DNA from: Rhizobium sp. Root708
GTDB lineage: Bacteria; Pseudomonadota; Alphaproteobacteria; Rhizobiales; Rhizobiaceae
Assembly: GCF_001429725.1 (NCBI RefSeq)
Contig: NZ_LMHV01000008.1
Coordinates: 1-64,000 of the forward strand
Direction: 5' to 3'
Length of the DNA: 64,000 nucleotides
Shown here piece by piece: positions 1 through 8,233 of the stretch (positions are counted from its first letter, which is position 1; each line of letters opens with the position of its first letter). The notes beneath the pieces are model-generated. The model was not told the DNA's origin, made no database searches, and saw nothing but the letters and a program-made list of their open reading frames with translations. The translations under genes were made by a program, and so were the position numbers.

Positions 1-40
1 CGTCACGTTTGAACTCTTCTGTGAAATTGCCTTTGCCCAT
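1..40 (-). CDS. IS3-family transposase OrfA, first 13 codons
   Basis: The bottom strand from 40 reads MGKGNFTEEFKRD, which matches the well conserved N-terminus of IS3-type OrfA proteins (M-x-K-x-NFTEEFKRDAV). OrfA is the helix-turn-helix part of the OrfAB transposase made by frameshifting. The ATG lies five bases after AGGAGG. The rest of the gene is outside the window, so the subgroup cannot be named. Confidence 0.7.
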   Translation of the reverse strand, partial: MGKGNFTEEFKRD

Positions 41-81
41 ATAGGCCTCCTGCCTCAAGTTTAGGGGAGAAGGCGTCTACA
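1..81 (-). mobile_element. End of an IS3-family insertion sequence (partial, continues left)
   Basis: The bottom strand carries the start of an IS3-type OrfA (positions 40 to 1) behind a strong AGGAGG ribosome site (45-50). The likely element tip is at about 81, where the bottom strand begins 5'-TGTAGACGCC, the TG end usual for IS3-family elements. Only this end lies in the window, so neither the second inverted repeat nor a target duplication can be checked. The element sits just before an ABC-transporter ATPase gene whose usual upstream partners are absent, so it probably cut into a larger transporter operon. The tip position is inferred from the TG rule and is good to a few bases. Confidence 0.6.
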
Positions 82-129
82 AATCTAGGGGCTATTCAAT
101 GATCAATCCGTTCGCTGCAGGCACCCGCT

Positions 130-1145
130 ATGACAGTTTCCACCACTCCACTGATAGAGGTCCGAGGCCTTTCGAAGCGCTATCCCGTCGGCACCTTGCG
201 GCGCAAGATGTTGCACGCCGTCGACGAGGTCGACCTGACGATCGGCGCCGGCGAATGCATCGGTCTTGTCGGTGAATCCGGATGCGGAAAGTCGACTCTT
301 GCCCGCGTATTGGCCCGCCTGGTCGATCCAACCGAAGGCGAGATCACCCTTTCAGGCGTTGAAATCGGCGCGATCCCAGCCAGGTCATTCGGCGGATCTC
401 CCCTCAGGCGCGATATCCAGGTCGTGTTTCAGGATCCGACTGAAAGCCTCAATCCCGGCTTCACGGTGTTCCAGGCGATAGCCGATCCGCTGAAGAGACT
501 ATTGGGCGGCTCACGCCGCGAAATCACCGACGTGGTAGTTGCCGCCATGGACGATGTCGGACTTCCCCGGGAATATGGCAGCCGCTATCCCCATCAGCTA
601 TCGGGCGGACAGAAAGCGCGCGTCGGGATTGCCCGGGCTATCGCGGTCCGGCCGAAGCTGCTTGTCCTGGACGAACCAACCTCGGCCCTCGACGTGTCGG
701 TGCAGTCCCTTATCCTGCACCTGCTTGCCGAGCTGCAAAAGCAGCGCGACATGAGCTACCTCTTCGTATCCCACGATCTCAATGTCGTGCGCCTGCTCTG
801 CGACAAGATCGCCGTGATGTATCTCGGACGCATCGTTGAATTCGGACCTTCGAATTCCGTTTTCCGTGCTCCGCTGCACCCTTATACGCGGGCGCTTATA
901 GACGCTATTCCCGATCCGGATCGCAAGAACACCGTCCGTACCAAACTCGAGGGTTCTGCATCCAGCCCATCGACCCGAACCAGAATGCCTGCCGCTTTTC
1001 AGGACGCTGTCCGGTAGAAATTCCCATTTGCAGCCAGGTCATGCCACCACTGCTCGCTCGCGACCAGGACCGGCTCGTCGCCTGCCATCGCGCAGGAGAG
1101 CTGGCAGATCAACTGTCTACCGAGATGAGGCATAGCCTTCCATGA
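130..1145 (+). pseudogene. Oligopeptide/dipeptide-type ABC transporter ATPase (DppF/OppF-like), frameshifted near its C-terminus
   Basis: This is the cytoplasmic ATPase of a peptide/nickel-type importer. Visible motifs are Walker A GESGCGKST, Q-loop VFQDP, signature LSGGQ, Walker B LLVLDEP and the H-loop SHD. The reading frame from ATG 130 runs into an early stop at 1015-1017. Reading one frame over from about 968 restores the family's C-terminal oligo_HPY domain (PIDPNQNACRFSGRCPVEI) and ends at TGA 1143-1145, which overlaps the next ATG as ATGA. One C appears to be missing from the run at 966-968. The ATPase core is intact, so a product truncated after residue 295 could still hydrolyse ATP. 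A sequencing error is possible. The permeases and binding protein are not in the window. Confidence 0.85.
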
Positions 1146-1906
1146 CGCGCATCCTGTTGTTCAATCCAAATACCTCGTCGGACGTAACCGACCTTCTCGT
1201 TCGCGTCGCAGGGCCATCACTTTCACCGACCTCCGAGCTTCTACCGGTCACCGCCCCGCGCGGCGTACCGTATATCGCCACGCGGGCAGAGGCGGCCATC
1301 GCGTCCGGTATCGTGCTGGACGTTCTCGCGGAGAGGGAAGGCAGCTTCGATGTCGCCATCGTGGCTGCATTTGGCGACCCCGGCCTTGGCGGCGCGCGTG
1401 AACTGATGTCGGTGCCCGTGATCGGCCTGGCGGAAGCCGCGATGCTGAGCGCCTGTATGCTTGGCCAACGCTTTTCCATCGTTTCCTTCGCGCGCGCTCT
1501 CGGCCCATGGTTTCGCGAGTGCGTGGTCATGCATGGCCTCCTCAATAGATTAGCAAGCATCCGGCTGCTCGACGCGAAGTTCGCTTCACTGGCCAGTGTG
1601 CAGGACGAAAAGGAAGAGCTGCTCGTCCAGCTTGCGCTCAGTGCCGTCGAAGAAGATGGCGCCGATGTCATCATTCTTGCCGGCGCCCCGCTCGCCGGCC
1701 TTGCCGCCCGCGTTCGCGAGCGCATTCCGGTACCGGTCGTCGAGTCCGTCGTCGCGGCGGTCAAACAGGCGGAACTGCTTGCCGCGCTCAATCCCAAAAT
1801 GGCATCTGCCGGCACCTTTCGACGGCCCGATCCCAAAAGCTCTCATGGCCTGTCCCCGGCACTTGAACGGCTACTGATGGCCAGGCCAGCCGAGGCACGA
1901 TCATGA
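1142..1906 (+). CDS. Asp/Glu/hydantoin racemase family protein lacking the usual cysteines
   Basis: The 254-residue protein has the HyuE/hydantoin racemase layout: N-terminal ILLFNPNTSSDVT, then VAAFGDPGLGGARE and ILAGAPLAGL. Enzymes of this family racemise a carbon centre using two cysteines, one in an AC-F-x-DPG context and one in a GCAG-like context. Here the first is Ala (VAAFGDPG) and the second is replaced in LAGAPL, so two-base racemisation by cysteines is not expected. The start overlaps the restored stop of the preceding ABC ATPase (ATGA), implying translational coupling. An amidase and a second family member follow, suggesting a pathway for an imported cyclic amide, hydantoin or malonate-like compound. 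The substrate is not known. Confidence 0.75.
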   Translation: MTRILLFNPNTSSDVTDLLVRVAGPSLSPTSELLPVTAPRGVPYIATRAEAAIASGIVLDVLAEREGSFDVAIVAAFGDPGLGGARELMSVPVIGLAEAAMLSACMLGQRFSIVSFARALGPWFRECVVMHGLLNRLASIRLLDAKFASLASVQDEKEELLVQLALSAVEEDGADVIILAGAPLAGLAARVRERIPVPVVESVVAAVKQAELLAALNPKMASAGTFRRPDPKSSHGLSPALERLLMARPAEARS

Positions 1907-1936
1907 CCAGAAACACTGCCATAACAGGAGGCTTCC

Positions 1937-3367
1937 ATGCTTATCGATGAATATCCGACCATGTCGGCGCGCTTGATCGCCCAGCAGGTATCGTCCGGTG
2001 CGATTTCCGCGCGGGCAATCGTCGAGGCTGCCTTCAGCGCGCTCGACAAGGTCGAACCAGTCATCCACGCATTCGCGACGCTGGCACGCGAGGAGGCCTT
2101 TGCAACTGCGGATGCGCTGGATCAGCGCATTGCGCGCGGCGAACCGGTCGGCCCCCTTTGCGGCGTACCCGTCGCCATCAAGGATCTCGTCCTGACGAAA
2201 GGCCTGAGAACGACGTTCGGCTCCAATCTCTACGCCGAATACATACCCGATGCCGACGATATCGTGGTCGAACGGTTGAAAGCTGCCGATGCCATAATCC
2301 TCGGCAAGACCAACGTCTCCGAATTCGGCTTTGGCGCACATGGCAACAACATGCTGTTTCCAGCCACCGGCAATCCGTGGAATTCCGACCGCTCGCCGGG
2401 CGGATCGAGTGCCGGTTCGGCCGCAGCCGTCGCGGCCGGGGTTTGCCCCATCGCGATCGGCAGTGACGGCGGCGGCTCCGTCCGTCTTCCCGCCGCCCTC
2501 TCGGGCCTGGTCGGCATCAAGGCCGCGATGGGCCGCGTGCCGGTATGGCCCGGCTGCCGCGACATATCGATTCCAGGCGCCTCCGGCTGGGAATCGATCG
2601 AGCATATCGGTCCCCTCGCCCGCGATGTCGCCGATGCCGCCCTCATGCTCTCCGTCATTGCCGGTCCCGATCCGCGCGACCGCTGGTCTATTCCCTGCGC
2701 CGACCTTTCCTGGACCGACATTGCCCCGCTGCCGCGCAGAGCAAAGGTCCTGTACTGGCCGACATGGCATGACCAGGCCATCGGACAGGGCTTGAAAGAT
2801 GCCACCAACAAGGCGGTCGCTCTTTTGGCAGAAGCCTGCGGGTTTGAGCTGGTGGTCGGCGCTCCGCCGGAAATCGATGTTCATGCGACATTCCGGGCGA
2901 TGGTGGCCCTGGAAACCGATCTTACCGGCATGCGCAAGCTGCTTGCGGAAAAGCCGCTGCCGGTATCCAAGGCGGTCACGGCACTGCTTTCGGAATCGCG
3001 CCCGTTCGAAGATGCGACCGATGCGATCACTGCGCGGAAAGCCTTTGTCGATGAGATCGCCAGGATCATGAGCGGCTATGACTTCATCCTGACCCCGACA
3101 CTATCGGTCACCGCCTTCGCCAAGGATGAGGATGGCCCGCCGACGATCGATGGCAAGCCGATTGCCCCCTATGAGTGGTGCCCGTTCACCTCGCCCTTCA
3201 ATCTGACGGGCCAACCCGCGGCCAGCGTGCCATGTGGTCTGGTCGATGGCCTGCCCATCGGATTGCAGATCGTCGGACAGCATCTCGGTGACGCCAGGGT
3301 GCTGTCCGCAGCCGCAGCCTTCGAGGCCGCCCTTCCAAAGCTCGGCCGGCCCCCGATCCATGCTTGA
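1937..3367 (+). CDS. Amidase-signature family amidohydrolase
   Basis: The 476-residue protein hydrolyses a carboxamide to acid and ammonia through the Ser-cisSer-Lys triad. Lys82 lies in PVAIKDL, the Ser pair 157/158 in SPGGSSAGS, and the nucleophile Ser181 in DGGGSVRLPA. The length is normal for GatA/AtzF-type amidases, but the gene is not next to gatB/gatC, so it is not the tRNA amidotransferase. It follows the racemase-like gene after 30 bases, with AGGAGG just upstream of ATG 1937, and is followed after 25 bases by the AMDase-like gene. The three genes probably form one catabolic operon served by the damaged ABC ATPase. Substrate unknown. Confidence 0.88.
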   Translation: MLIDEYPTMSARLIAQQVSSGAISARAIVEAAFSALDKVEPVIHAFATLAREEAFATADALDQRIARGEPVGPLCGVPVAIKDLVLTKGLRTTFGSNLYAEYIPDADDIVVERLKAADAIILGKTNVSEFGFGAHGNNMLFPATGNPWNSDRSPGGSSAGSAAAVAAGVCPIAIGSDGGGSVRLPAALSGLVGIKAAMGRVPVWPGCRDISIPGASGWESIEHIGPLARDVADAALMLSVIAGPDPRDRWSIPCADLSWTDIAPLPRRAKVLYWPTWHDQAIGQGLKDATNKAVALLAEACGFELVVGAPPEIDVHATFRAMVALETDLTGMRKLLAEKPLPVSKAVTALLSESRPFEDATDAITARKAFVDEIARIMSGYDFILTPTLSVTAFAKDEDGPPTIDGKPIAPYEWCPFTSPFNLTGQPAASVPCGLVDGLPIGLQIVGQHLGDARVLSAAAAFEAALPKLGRPPIHA

Positions 3368-3392
3368 TCAACCTTACCCTCAGGAAACTTCA

Positions 3393-4115
3393 GTGACCCC
3401 GCTTCGCATCGGAATGCTCACCCCTTCATCCAACACGGTCCTCGAACCGGTCACCACGCAGATGCTCAAGGACCTGCCTGACGTAACGGCGCATTTTTCG
3501 AGGTTCCGGGTGACCGCAATCGGCCTTGACGCCGCGCTGTTGAACCAGTTCGACGACCGCCCGATGCTGGCCGCCGCTGAATTGCTTGCTGATGCCAAGG
3601 TCGATGTCATCGTATGGAATGGCACGAGTGCCGGCTGGCTGGGCCTGGACAGCGATCGTCGGCTTTGTGAGCGAATTACCGAAGTGACCGGCATAAAGGC
3701 ATCGACGTCGGTGCTTGCCCTGTTCGATGTCATGCGCCTGAGGGAGGAGAGCCGGATCGGCCTCGCCTCGCCCTATACGTCCGATGTGCAGGCCGCCATC
3801 ATCAAATCATTCGCGAATGAGGGAATCGAGATTATCTGCGAGAGACATCAGGGCATCAGGGATAATTTCAGCTTCAGCCAGGTCTCACCCGAGACCATCG
3901 CAGAGATGATCGCCGAGCTTGCACCCTCGCAGCCGGACTCGATTGCTGTGTTCTGTACCAACCTTGCCGGCGCTCCGCTCGTCGATCAACTCGAAAAGAC
4001 CTATGGTATCGCGATTCACGACAGCGTGGCGACGGCGATCTACGGCGCCATGTCTGCGGTCGGATATGACCAAGCCCGGGTGTCGGGTTTTGGGAAAATG
4101 TTCTCAGCAGCTTAG
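3393..4115 (+). CDS. Maleate isomerase / arylmalonate decarboxylase-like protein
   Basis: A 240-residue Asp/Glu racemase superfamily protein. It has the N-terminal MLTPSSNTVLEP motif of maleate cis-trans isomerases and arylmalonate decarboxylases. I chose GTG 3393 because AGGAA lies about 7 bases upstream and the conserved sequence starts at once (VTPLRIGMLTPSSNT). An ATG at 3360 overlapping the amidase end is the alternative. Only the second catalytic cysteine is visible (AVFCTNLAGA); the first site reads VWNGTSAGW. A single-cysteine arrangement is typical of arylmalonate decarboxylase, so decarboxylation of a malonate-like acid is at least as likely as isomerisation. It is the last gene of the amidase operon. 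Confidence 0.75.
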   Translation: MTPLRIGMLTPSSNTVLEPVTTQMLKDLPDVTAHFSRFRVTAIGLDAALLNQFDDRPMLAAAELLADAKVDVIVWNGTSAGWLGLDSDRRLCERITEVTGIKASTSVLALFDVMRLREESRIGLASPYTSDVQAAIIKSFANEGIEIICERHQGIRDNFSFSQVSPETIAEMIAELAPSQPDSIAVFCTNLAGAPLVDQLEKTYGIAIHDSVATAIYGAMSAVGYDQARVSGFGKMFSAA

Positions 4116-4406
4116 GTAGCGCTGACGTTGAAGGCCGATCGCGCGGTAAATCGCACGGTCAAACTTCGTACAGCCTCCAAACTCAATCCCATTGCGCTTG
4201 ATGGGAACGGAACCGACGACCCAGTTATTTCGAAGCCCAAAGCCTTGATAGGATTTAACCTGAGCTGAGCGATCATTTTGCTCGGTGGGCAGCGCTGCGG
4301 CGTTTCATCCGTCAAGACTCTTCGGATGCTAGTGGTGAAGTACGCAGCGTGGCAACGGTCTCGGTATGCCCCTCACCGCGGCGACTTGGTTCGAGGCGGC
4401 CGCCGC
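4116..4406. other. Gap between convergent genes, no gene seen
   Basis: This 291-base stretch lies between the end of the AMDase-like gene and the end of the leftward SDR gene. Short open frames exist on both strands, but none has a ribosome site with a recognisable product. I see no clear terminator hairpin followed by a T-run. It may hold gene remnants, in keeping with the decay seen elsewhere in the first 24 kb. Confidence 0.5.
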
Positions 4407-5249
4407 TCATCGCGATTTACGGCGGGTTGCGAAGATCATGCAAATCATCCTGTCGAGAACGCGATCCGGCAGCCATTCCTTCAGAAAGAGCATGGGGCCC
4501 GCCATCGTCCCGCCGTGATAACGTGTCGCCGGGCGGCGCGCCCTTATCGCTTTGACGAGGAGATGGCCGATGACCTTCGGCTGCGCAAGTCTTTGATTGC
4601 CGGATTGCAACTTTGCGAAACGTTCGATCAACGAGGAATAGGCTCCCGAGGCCGAATGGCGGCGAGCTTCCTCAACAGCAATGCCACCCCACTCGGTCTC
4701 GACGCCACCGGGTTCGATGACAATCACGTCAATGCCGAAAGGCGCGAGTTCATTGCGCAGCGTATCAGAGTAGCCTTCCAGCGCAAATTTTGACGCGTGA
4801 TACCAGCCGCCGACGGGCATGGCTAGCTTCCCGCCGATTGACGAAATGTTGACGATTTTTCCGCTCCTCCTCGCCCGCATATGGGGCACGACGAGTTGCA
4901 CGAGACGCGCCAATCCAAACAGATTGGTTTCGAACTGACGCCGGGCATCAGGCATCGGCACCTCCTCGAGGGTGCCGTACTGCCCGTATCCCGCATTGTT
5001 GACGAGAAGATCCAACCTACCTTCTTCGTTCAGCACACGCTGGATGGCCGAGACCAGTGACCCGTCGACCGTAAGGTCCATCTCCATCACTCGGACCCCA
5101 TCTTTCTCAAGCTCAAACATCCGGCCCACACGACGGGCGGCGCCATAGACGATGTAACCTTCCGCAATCAGCCTCAATGCGAACTCCCTCCCCATTCCAG
5201 ATGATGCTCCGGTGACGAGCGCGACGGGCCGCGGATCTTTGATTTTCAT
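4407..5249 (-). CDS. Short-chain dehydrogenase/reductase (SDR)
   Basis: The 280-residue classical SDR has the cofactor motif TGASSGMG (near residue 14), the NNAG motif, a catalytic Ser in IVNISSIGG, and Y-x-x-x-K in YHASKFALEG. These enzymes oxidise or reduce alcohols and carbonyls with NAD(P)(H). I chose ATG 5249 (MKIKDPRPVALVTGASS) because homology starts there; an upstream in-frame extension to 5324 would cross the promoter and operator. It is divergent from a MerR regulator with a palindromic operator between them, so it is probably the regulated target. The natural substrate cannot be read from the sequence. Confidence 0.88.
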   Translation of the reverse strand: MKIKDPRPVALVTGASSGMGREFALRLIAEGYIVYGAARRVGRMFELEKDGVRVMEMDLTVDGSLVSAIQRVLNEEGRLDLLVNNAGYGQYGTLEEVPMPDARRQFETNLFGLARLVQLVVPHMRARRSGKIVNISSIGGKLAMPVGGWYHASKFALEGYSDTLRNELAPFGIDVIVIEPGGVETEWGGIAVEEARRHSASGAYSSLIERFAKLQSGNQRLAQPKVIGHLLVKAIRARRPATRYHGGTMAGPMLFLKEWLPDRVLDRMICMIFATRRKSR

Positions 5250-5268
5250 GTCTGAAAGCCTTGGTTTG

Positions 5269-5320
5269 ACAAAATACGACGCCAGCTTAATCTGTGGGCA
5301 AACCCCACAGTCAAGAGAGG
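5269..5320. promoter_or_regulatory. Divergent promoter with MerR-type operator
   Basis: A perfect inverted repeat CTGTGGG-CAAAC-CCCACAG spans 5292-5310. On the bottom strand it falls between TTGACT (-35) and TAAGCT (-10) separated by 19 bases, the stretched spacer that MerR-family activators untwist. It therefore looks like the SDR promoter regulated by the adjacent MerR gene, with probable autoregulation in the other direction. Confidence 0.7.
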
Positions 5321-5327
5321 ACATTCA

Positions 5328-5687
5328 GTGTTTATCAGTGAAGTGGCGAGCATTGCCGAGATGTCGAAGGATGGCATCAGACACTATGAAGAATTGGGCC
5401 TGATCACCTCGACGCCGGTTCAGGCCGGAAGCCGCATCTACCGGGACTACGATACCTCCGTCCTGAAAACGATAGAGCAGGTCAGACAGGCCCAGCAGCT
5501 CGGGATGAGCCTGAAAGAGATCGCCCCTCTGCTCAAGGTTTACGGTGACAAAGCCCTCTCCGACGCGGAAACGGTCGCATTTCTCGAAGACCGCAAGCGC
5601 ATCATCCGACAGAGAATATCCGACCTGAGGAAAATCGAGAAATTCATCGACACAAAAATCGAACACTACAAGTCGAATGCCGGGTGA
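5328..5687 (+). CDS. MerR-family transcriptional regulator
   Basis: The 119-residue protein has the MerR winged-helix start (ISEVASIAEMSKDGIRHYEELGLI), a YRDYD wing and a C-terminal dimerisation helix (residues 80-115). The start is GTG 5328 with GAGAGG about 8 bases before it. It lacks the conserved cysteine pattern of metal- or redox-sensing members, so an organic ligand or aldehyde signal is more likely. It is divergent from the SDR and ends 9 bases from the convergent hydroxyacid dehydrogenase. Confidence 0.88.
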   Translation: MFISEVASIAEMSKDGIRHYEELGLITSTPVQAGSRIYRDYDTSVLKTIEQVRQAQQLGMSLKEIAPLLKVYGDKALSDAETVAFLEDRKRIIRQRISDLRKIEKFIDTKIEHYKSNAG

Positions 5688-5696
5688 TCTGGCTCG

Positions 5697-6650
5697 TCAT
5701 TCGAGGACACGGATGGGCCGTCCGGCCAGCCAGGCGTCAACGTTCTCCAATGCCTGGCGAAAGTAGGTCTTGTAGTTGTCGAGAGTCACATATCCAAGAT
5801 GCGGCGTCGCTAGCACATTGGCCAACGAGCGATAGGGATGGTCGACCGGCAACGGCTCCTGCTCGAATACGTCAAGCGCCGCTCCTGCGATCGCGCCGTC
5901 TCGAAGGGTAGCAATCAAAGCCGTTTCATCAACGAGTGCGGCCCGCGAAGTGTTGATCAGATACGATGTCTTCTTCATGAGCGCCAATTCCGCACTTCCG
6001 ACCACGTGCCGCGTATCGGGCGACAAAACCATGTGAATGGTCAGGAAATCGCTGGCCTTGAACAGTTCCTCCTTGCTGGCATAAGCGACCCCGCACTCCT
6101 GCGCGCGCTGCGGCGTGAGATTGGGGCTCCAGGCATGCACCTTCATCCCGAAAGCCTGACCGAGCCTTGCCACTTCCTTCCCGATTTTTCCAAGACCGAT
6201 GACCCCGAGGTACTTACCGTACAAGTCCGTGCCAATGGTACTCTGCCATGGACCATTGCTCGTTAGGTTCTTGTATTCGCGATGAATAGACCTGCTCAAA
6301 GCCATCAAGAGCGCCCAGGTCAATTCCACCGGCGGTCGGGACATGCTTTCAGTTCCACAAATCAATATCCCCTTCCTCCTGGCTGCGGCAGAATCCAGGG
6401 AGGCATTGCGCATGCCTGAAGTGACGATGAGCTGCAGGTTGGGCAGCCTGTCAATGATGCTCGCCGTCAACGGCGTCCTCTCCCGCATCATGAAAAGCAC
6501 ATGAGCAGCGGAGATCTGCTCAACCAGGGCATCTTCAGAGGCCAGGTGAACATTCAAACTTCTGACCTCGATCTGGCCATGGAGCGCCCGCCAGTCCGCC
6601 AATGACAGCGCGACGTCCTGATAGTCATCCAGTATCACCATCTTCTTCAT
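5697..6650 (-). CDS. D-isomer specific 2-hydroxyacid dehydrogenase
   Basis: The 317-residue protein has the NAD-binding GLGKIG motif and the catalytic Arg (INTSRAALVDE), Glu (DVFEQEPLP) and His (ATPHLGYV) of the D-2-hydroxyacid dehydrogenase family. It should interconvert a D-2-hydroxyacid and a 2-oxoacid in the cytoplasm. ATG 6650 gives MKKMVILDDYQDVA, the usual N-terminus of a subgroup annotated as phosphoglycerate-dehydrogenase-like. The lack of a C-terminal ACT domain and the short length argue against a biosynthetic SerA. It stands alone and converges with merR; no substrate can be assigned. Confidence 0.85.
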   Translation of the reverse strand: MKKMVILDDYQDVALSLADWRALHGQIEVRSLNVHLASEDALVEQISAAHVLFMMRERTPLTASIIDRLPNLQLIVTSGMRNASLDSAAARRKGILICGTESMSRPPVELTWALLMALSRSIHREYKNLTSNGPWQSTIGTDLYGKYLGVIGLGKIGKEVARLGQAFGMKVHAWSPNLTPQRAQECGVAYASKEELFKASDFLTIHMVLSPDTRHVVGSAELALMKKTSYLINTSRAALVDETALIATLRDGAIAGAALDVFEQEPLPVDHPYRSLANVLATPHLGYVTLDNYKTYFRQALENVDAWLAGRPIRVLE

Positions 6651-6892
6651 TTTCGTTTCCTTACTGGTGGCGTCGCGATTTCGAGATTTGGTGCTGTTGA
6701 TAAGACTTAGGCAAGGGTGCATCAGGCGACATTAACATGTGCCTTTCTTTTCAAGTTATCTGGAACACGGTATCCGACAAACTGGCAACCGGGTTGCTCG
6801 CATCTTGGAGTGCGCCGCGTTACTCAAGGGATGTGACACGCGACCTCGATCGCACATCGGAAGTGCACGAAACCGTACAAAGGAGAATGGCA

Positions 6893-7269
6893 ATGGTCAT
6901 CGATCGACTTGATCACCTTGTCCTGACAGTTGTGTCCATCGACAGAACCGTGACTTCTATACCACAGTCCTGGAAATGGAGGTCATCGAATTCGGAAACG
7001 GCAGGAAAGCCCTGATTTTCGGCAACCAGAAGATCAACCTTCACCAGAAGGGCCAAAAGTTCGAGCCTAAGGCTTTTGCACCCACGCCCGGCTCGGCCGA
7101 TCTTTGCTTCATCACGTCGAACAAACTGGAAAACGTCGCAGAAAAGATCCTGGCGATGAATATCGAGATTGTGGAAGGACCCGTCGCCCGGACCGGCGCG
7201 ACCGGGTCCATCCAGTCAATCTACCTTCGTGACCCAGACCATAATCTGATCGAAATATCGACCTATTGA
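6893..7269 (+). pseudogene. Glyoxalase/VOC-family metalloenzyme, frameshifted near residue 20
   Basis: ATG 6893, 7 bases after AGGAG, begins MVIDRLDHLVLTVVSIDRTV with the metal-ligand His of the VOC fold. The frame then drifts. From about 6950 the next frame continues the family sequence (DFYTTVLEMEVIEFGNG ... DPDHNLIEIS) to TGA 7269. A single base is missing where DRT-V-DFY is expected (ACCGT-GAC, about 6949-6952). Apart from this lesion the gene is complete (about 125 residues, one VOC module of the kind in fosfomycin-resistance and lactoylglutathione-lyase-like proteins). Either this is a fresh pseudogene or a sequencing deletion; the conserved downstream part favours a recent event. Confidence 0.8.
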
Positions 7270-7309
7270 GCCCGTCGCATGACAGTCCAAGGCCGACCCC
7301 GTGATCCGG

Positions 7310-7993
7310 TCAGCCATTCCAGCCGGAGCATCGGATGACAGAGCAGAAATTGCCGCGGTGGAAGTGCGGTTCCTTGTCGGCGATCACGTCCGCCTTGACG
7401 TTGCCGAAAGTCGTGCCAGGCTTGTGCTTGATCCCTTCGTAGAAGGCCTGGATGATATCTTCCTTGAACTTCGTAGTGCGCGGAAACGCAGATACCACAG
7501 CCTCGCGGATGTCGTCGGCGTACTGATCGTAGGTCAGGCCCAGAACATCCATCTCGACGCCCGCCGTGGTCAACGCGATCACCGGGTGCATGAACTCAGG
7601 CACGCCCGGCGTCGTGTGCAGTGCGATGCCTGCCCAAACCTTCTCGATGTCAGAAGGGTCGACGTTGTGTCCCCTCAGAAAATCGCGAGCCGCGTTCGCG
7701 CCGTCAACCTCGAAGCGGAGATCAGCGCTGCTGTGCGAGGGCATCAGCCCGACATCGTGGAACATAGTCGCCGCGTACAGTAACTCGCGGTTGACCGTGA
7801 GACCACGCTTTTGACCGGCTAAGGCTCCGAAGAAGTAGACCCGGCTTGAATGATTGAAAAGCAACTCGGTCGCTGTGTCTCTGACGAATTCGGTAATCGC
7901 GCCGCAGAGTGCACTGTCCGGTATCGAAACGCCCCCGATGCCGCCTCCTGCAAAGATTGCATCAGCGACCTTTGATTTCTTGCCGTTTGCCAT
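7310..7993 (-). CDS. HD-domain metal-dependent phosphohydrolase-like protein (cyanamide-hydratase-like)
   Basis: The 227-residue protein carries an HD-domain pattern: a His in NHSSRVYFFG, the paired HD in TMFHDVGL and downstream His/Asp residues. It resembles the short HD proteins annotated as cyanamide hydratase or HD phosphohydrolase. ATG 7993 follows GGAGA, and homology begins just after it (MANGKKSKVADAIF). The 240-base gap to the divergent GlxA-type regulator suggests that regulator may control it. Nucleotide, phosphate or nitrile-type substrates are all possible. Confidence 0.75.
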   Translation of the reverse strand: MANGKKSKVADAIFAGGGIGGVSIPDSALCGAITEFVRDTATELLFNHSSRVYFFGALAGQKRGLTVNRELLYAATMFHDVGLMPSHSSADLRFEVDGANAARDFLRGHNVDPSDIEKVWAGIALHTTPGVPEFMHPVIALTTAGVEMDVLGLTYDQYADDIREAVVSAFPRTTKFKEDIIQAFYEGIKHKPGTTFGNVKADVIADKEPHFHRGNFCSVIRCSGWNG

Positions 7994-8233
7994 TCTTTTC
8001 TCCTGTGCCAGACGCATGTCCGCAGCCCCAGGATCAAGATGATGAGGTTCACGAACGATCATTGGATGAGTGCTGAGGCAAGGTTTAAAGCTCACTTGCT
8101 TCCGCCACCTCTTAATCGCAGGTACAGCGCGTGGCAGCAATGACGACAGACATTGAGAATCTGCCAACCGTGTGTGATAAGCTGCCATGTGACTTCCTGG
8201 CTGCTTCTTGCGGCAATGGACGATAGGGCGCCT

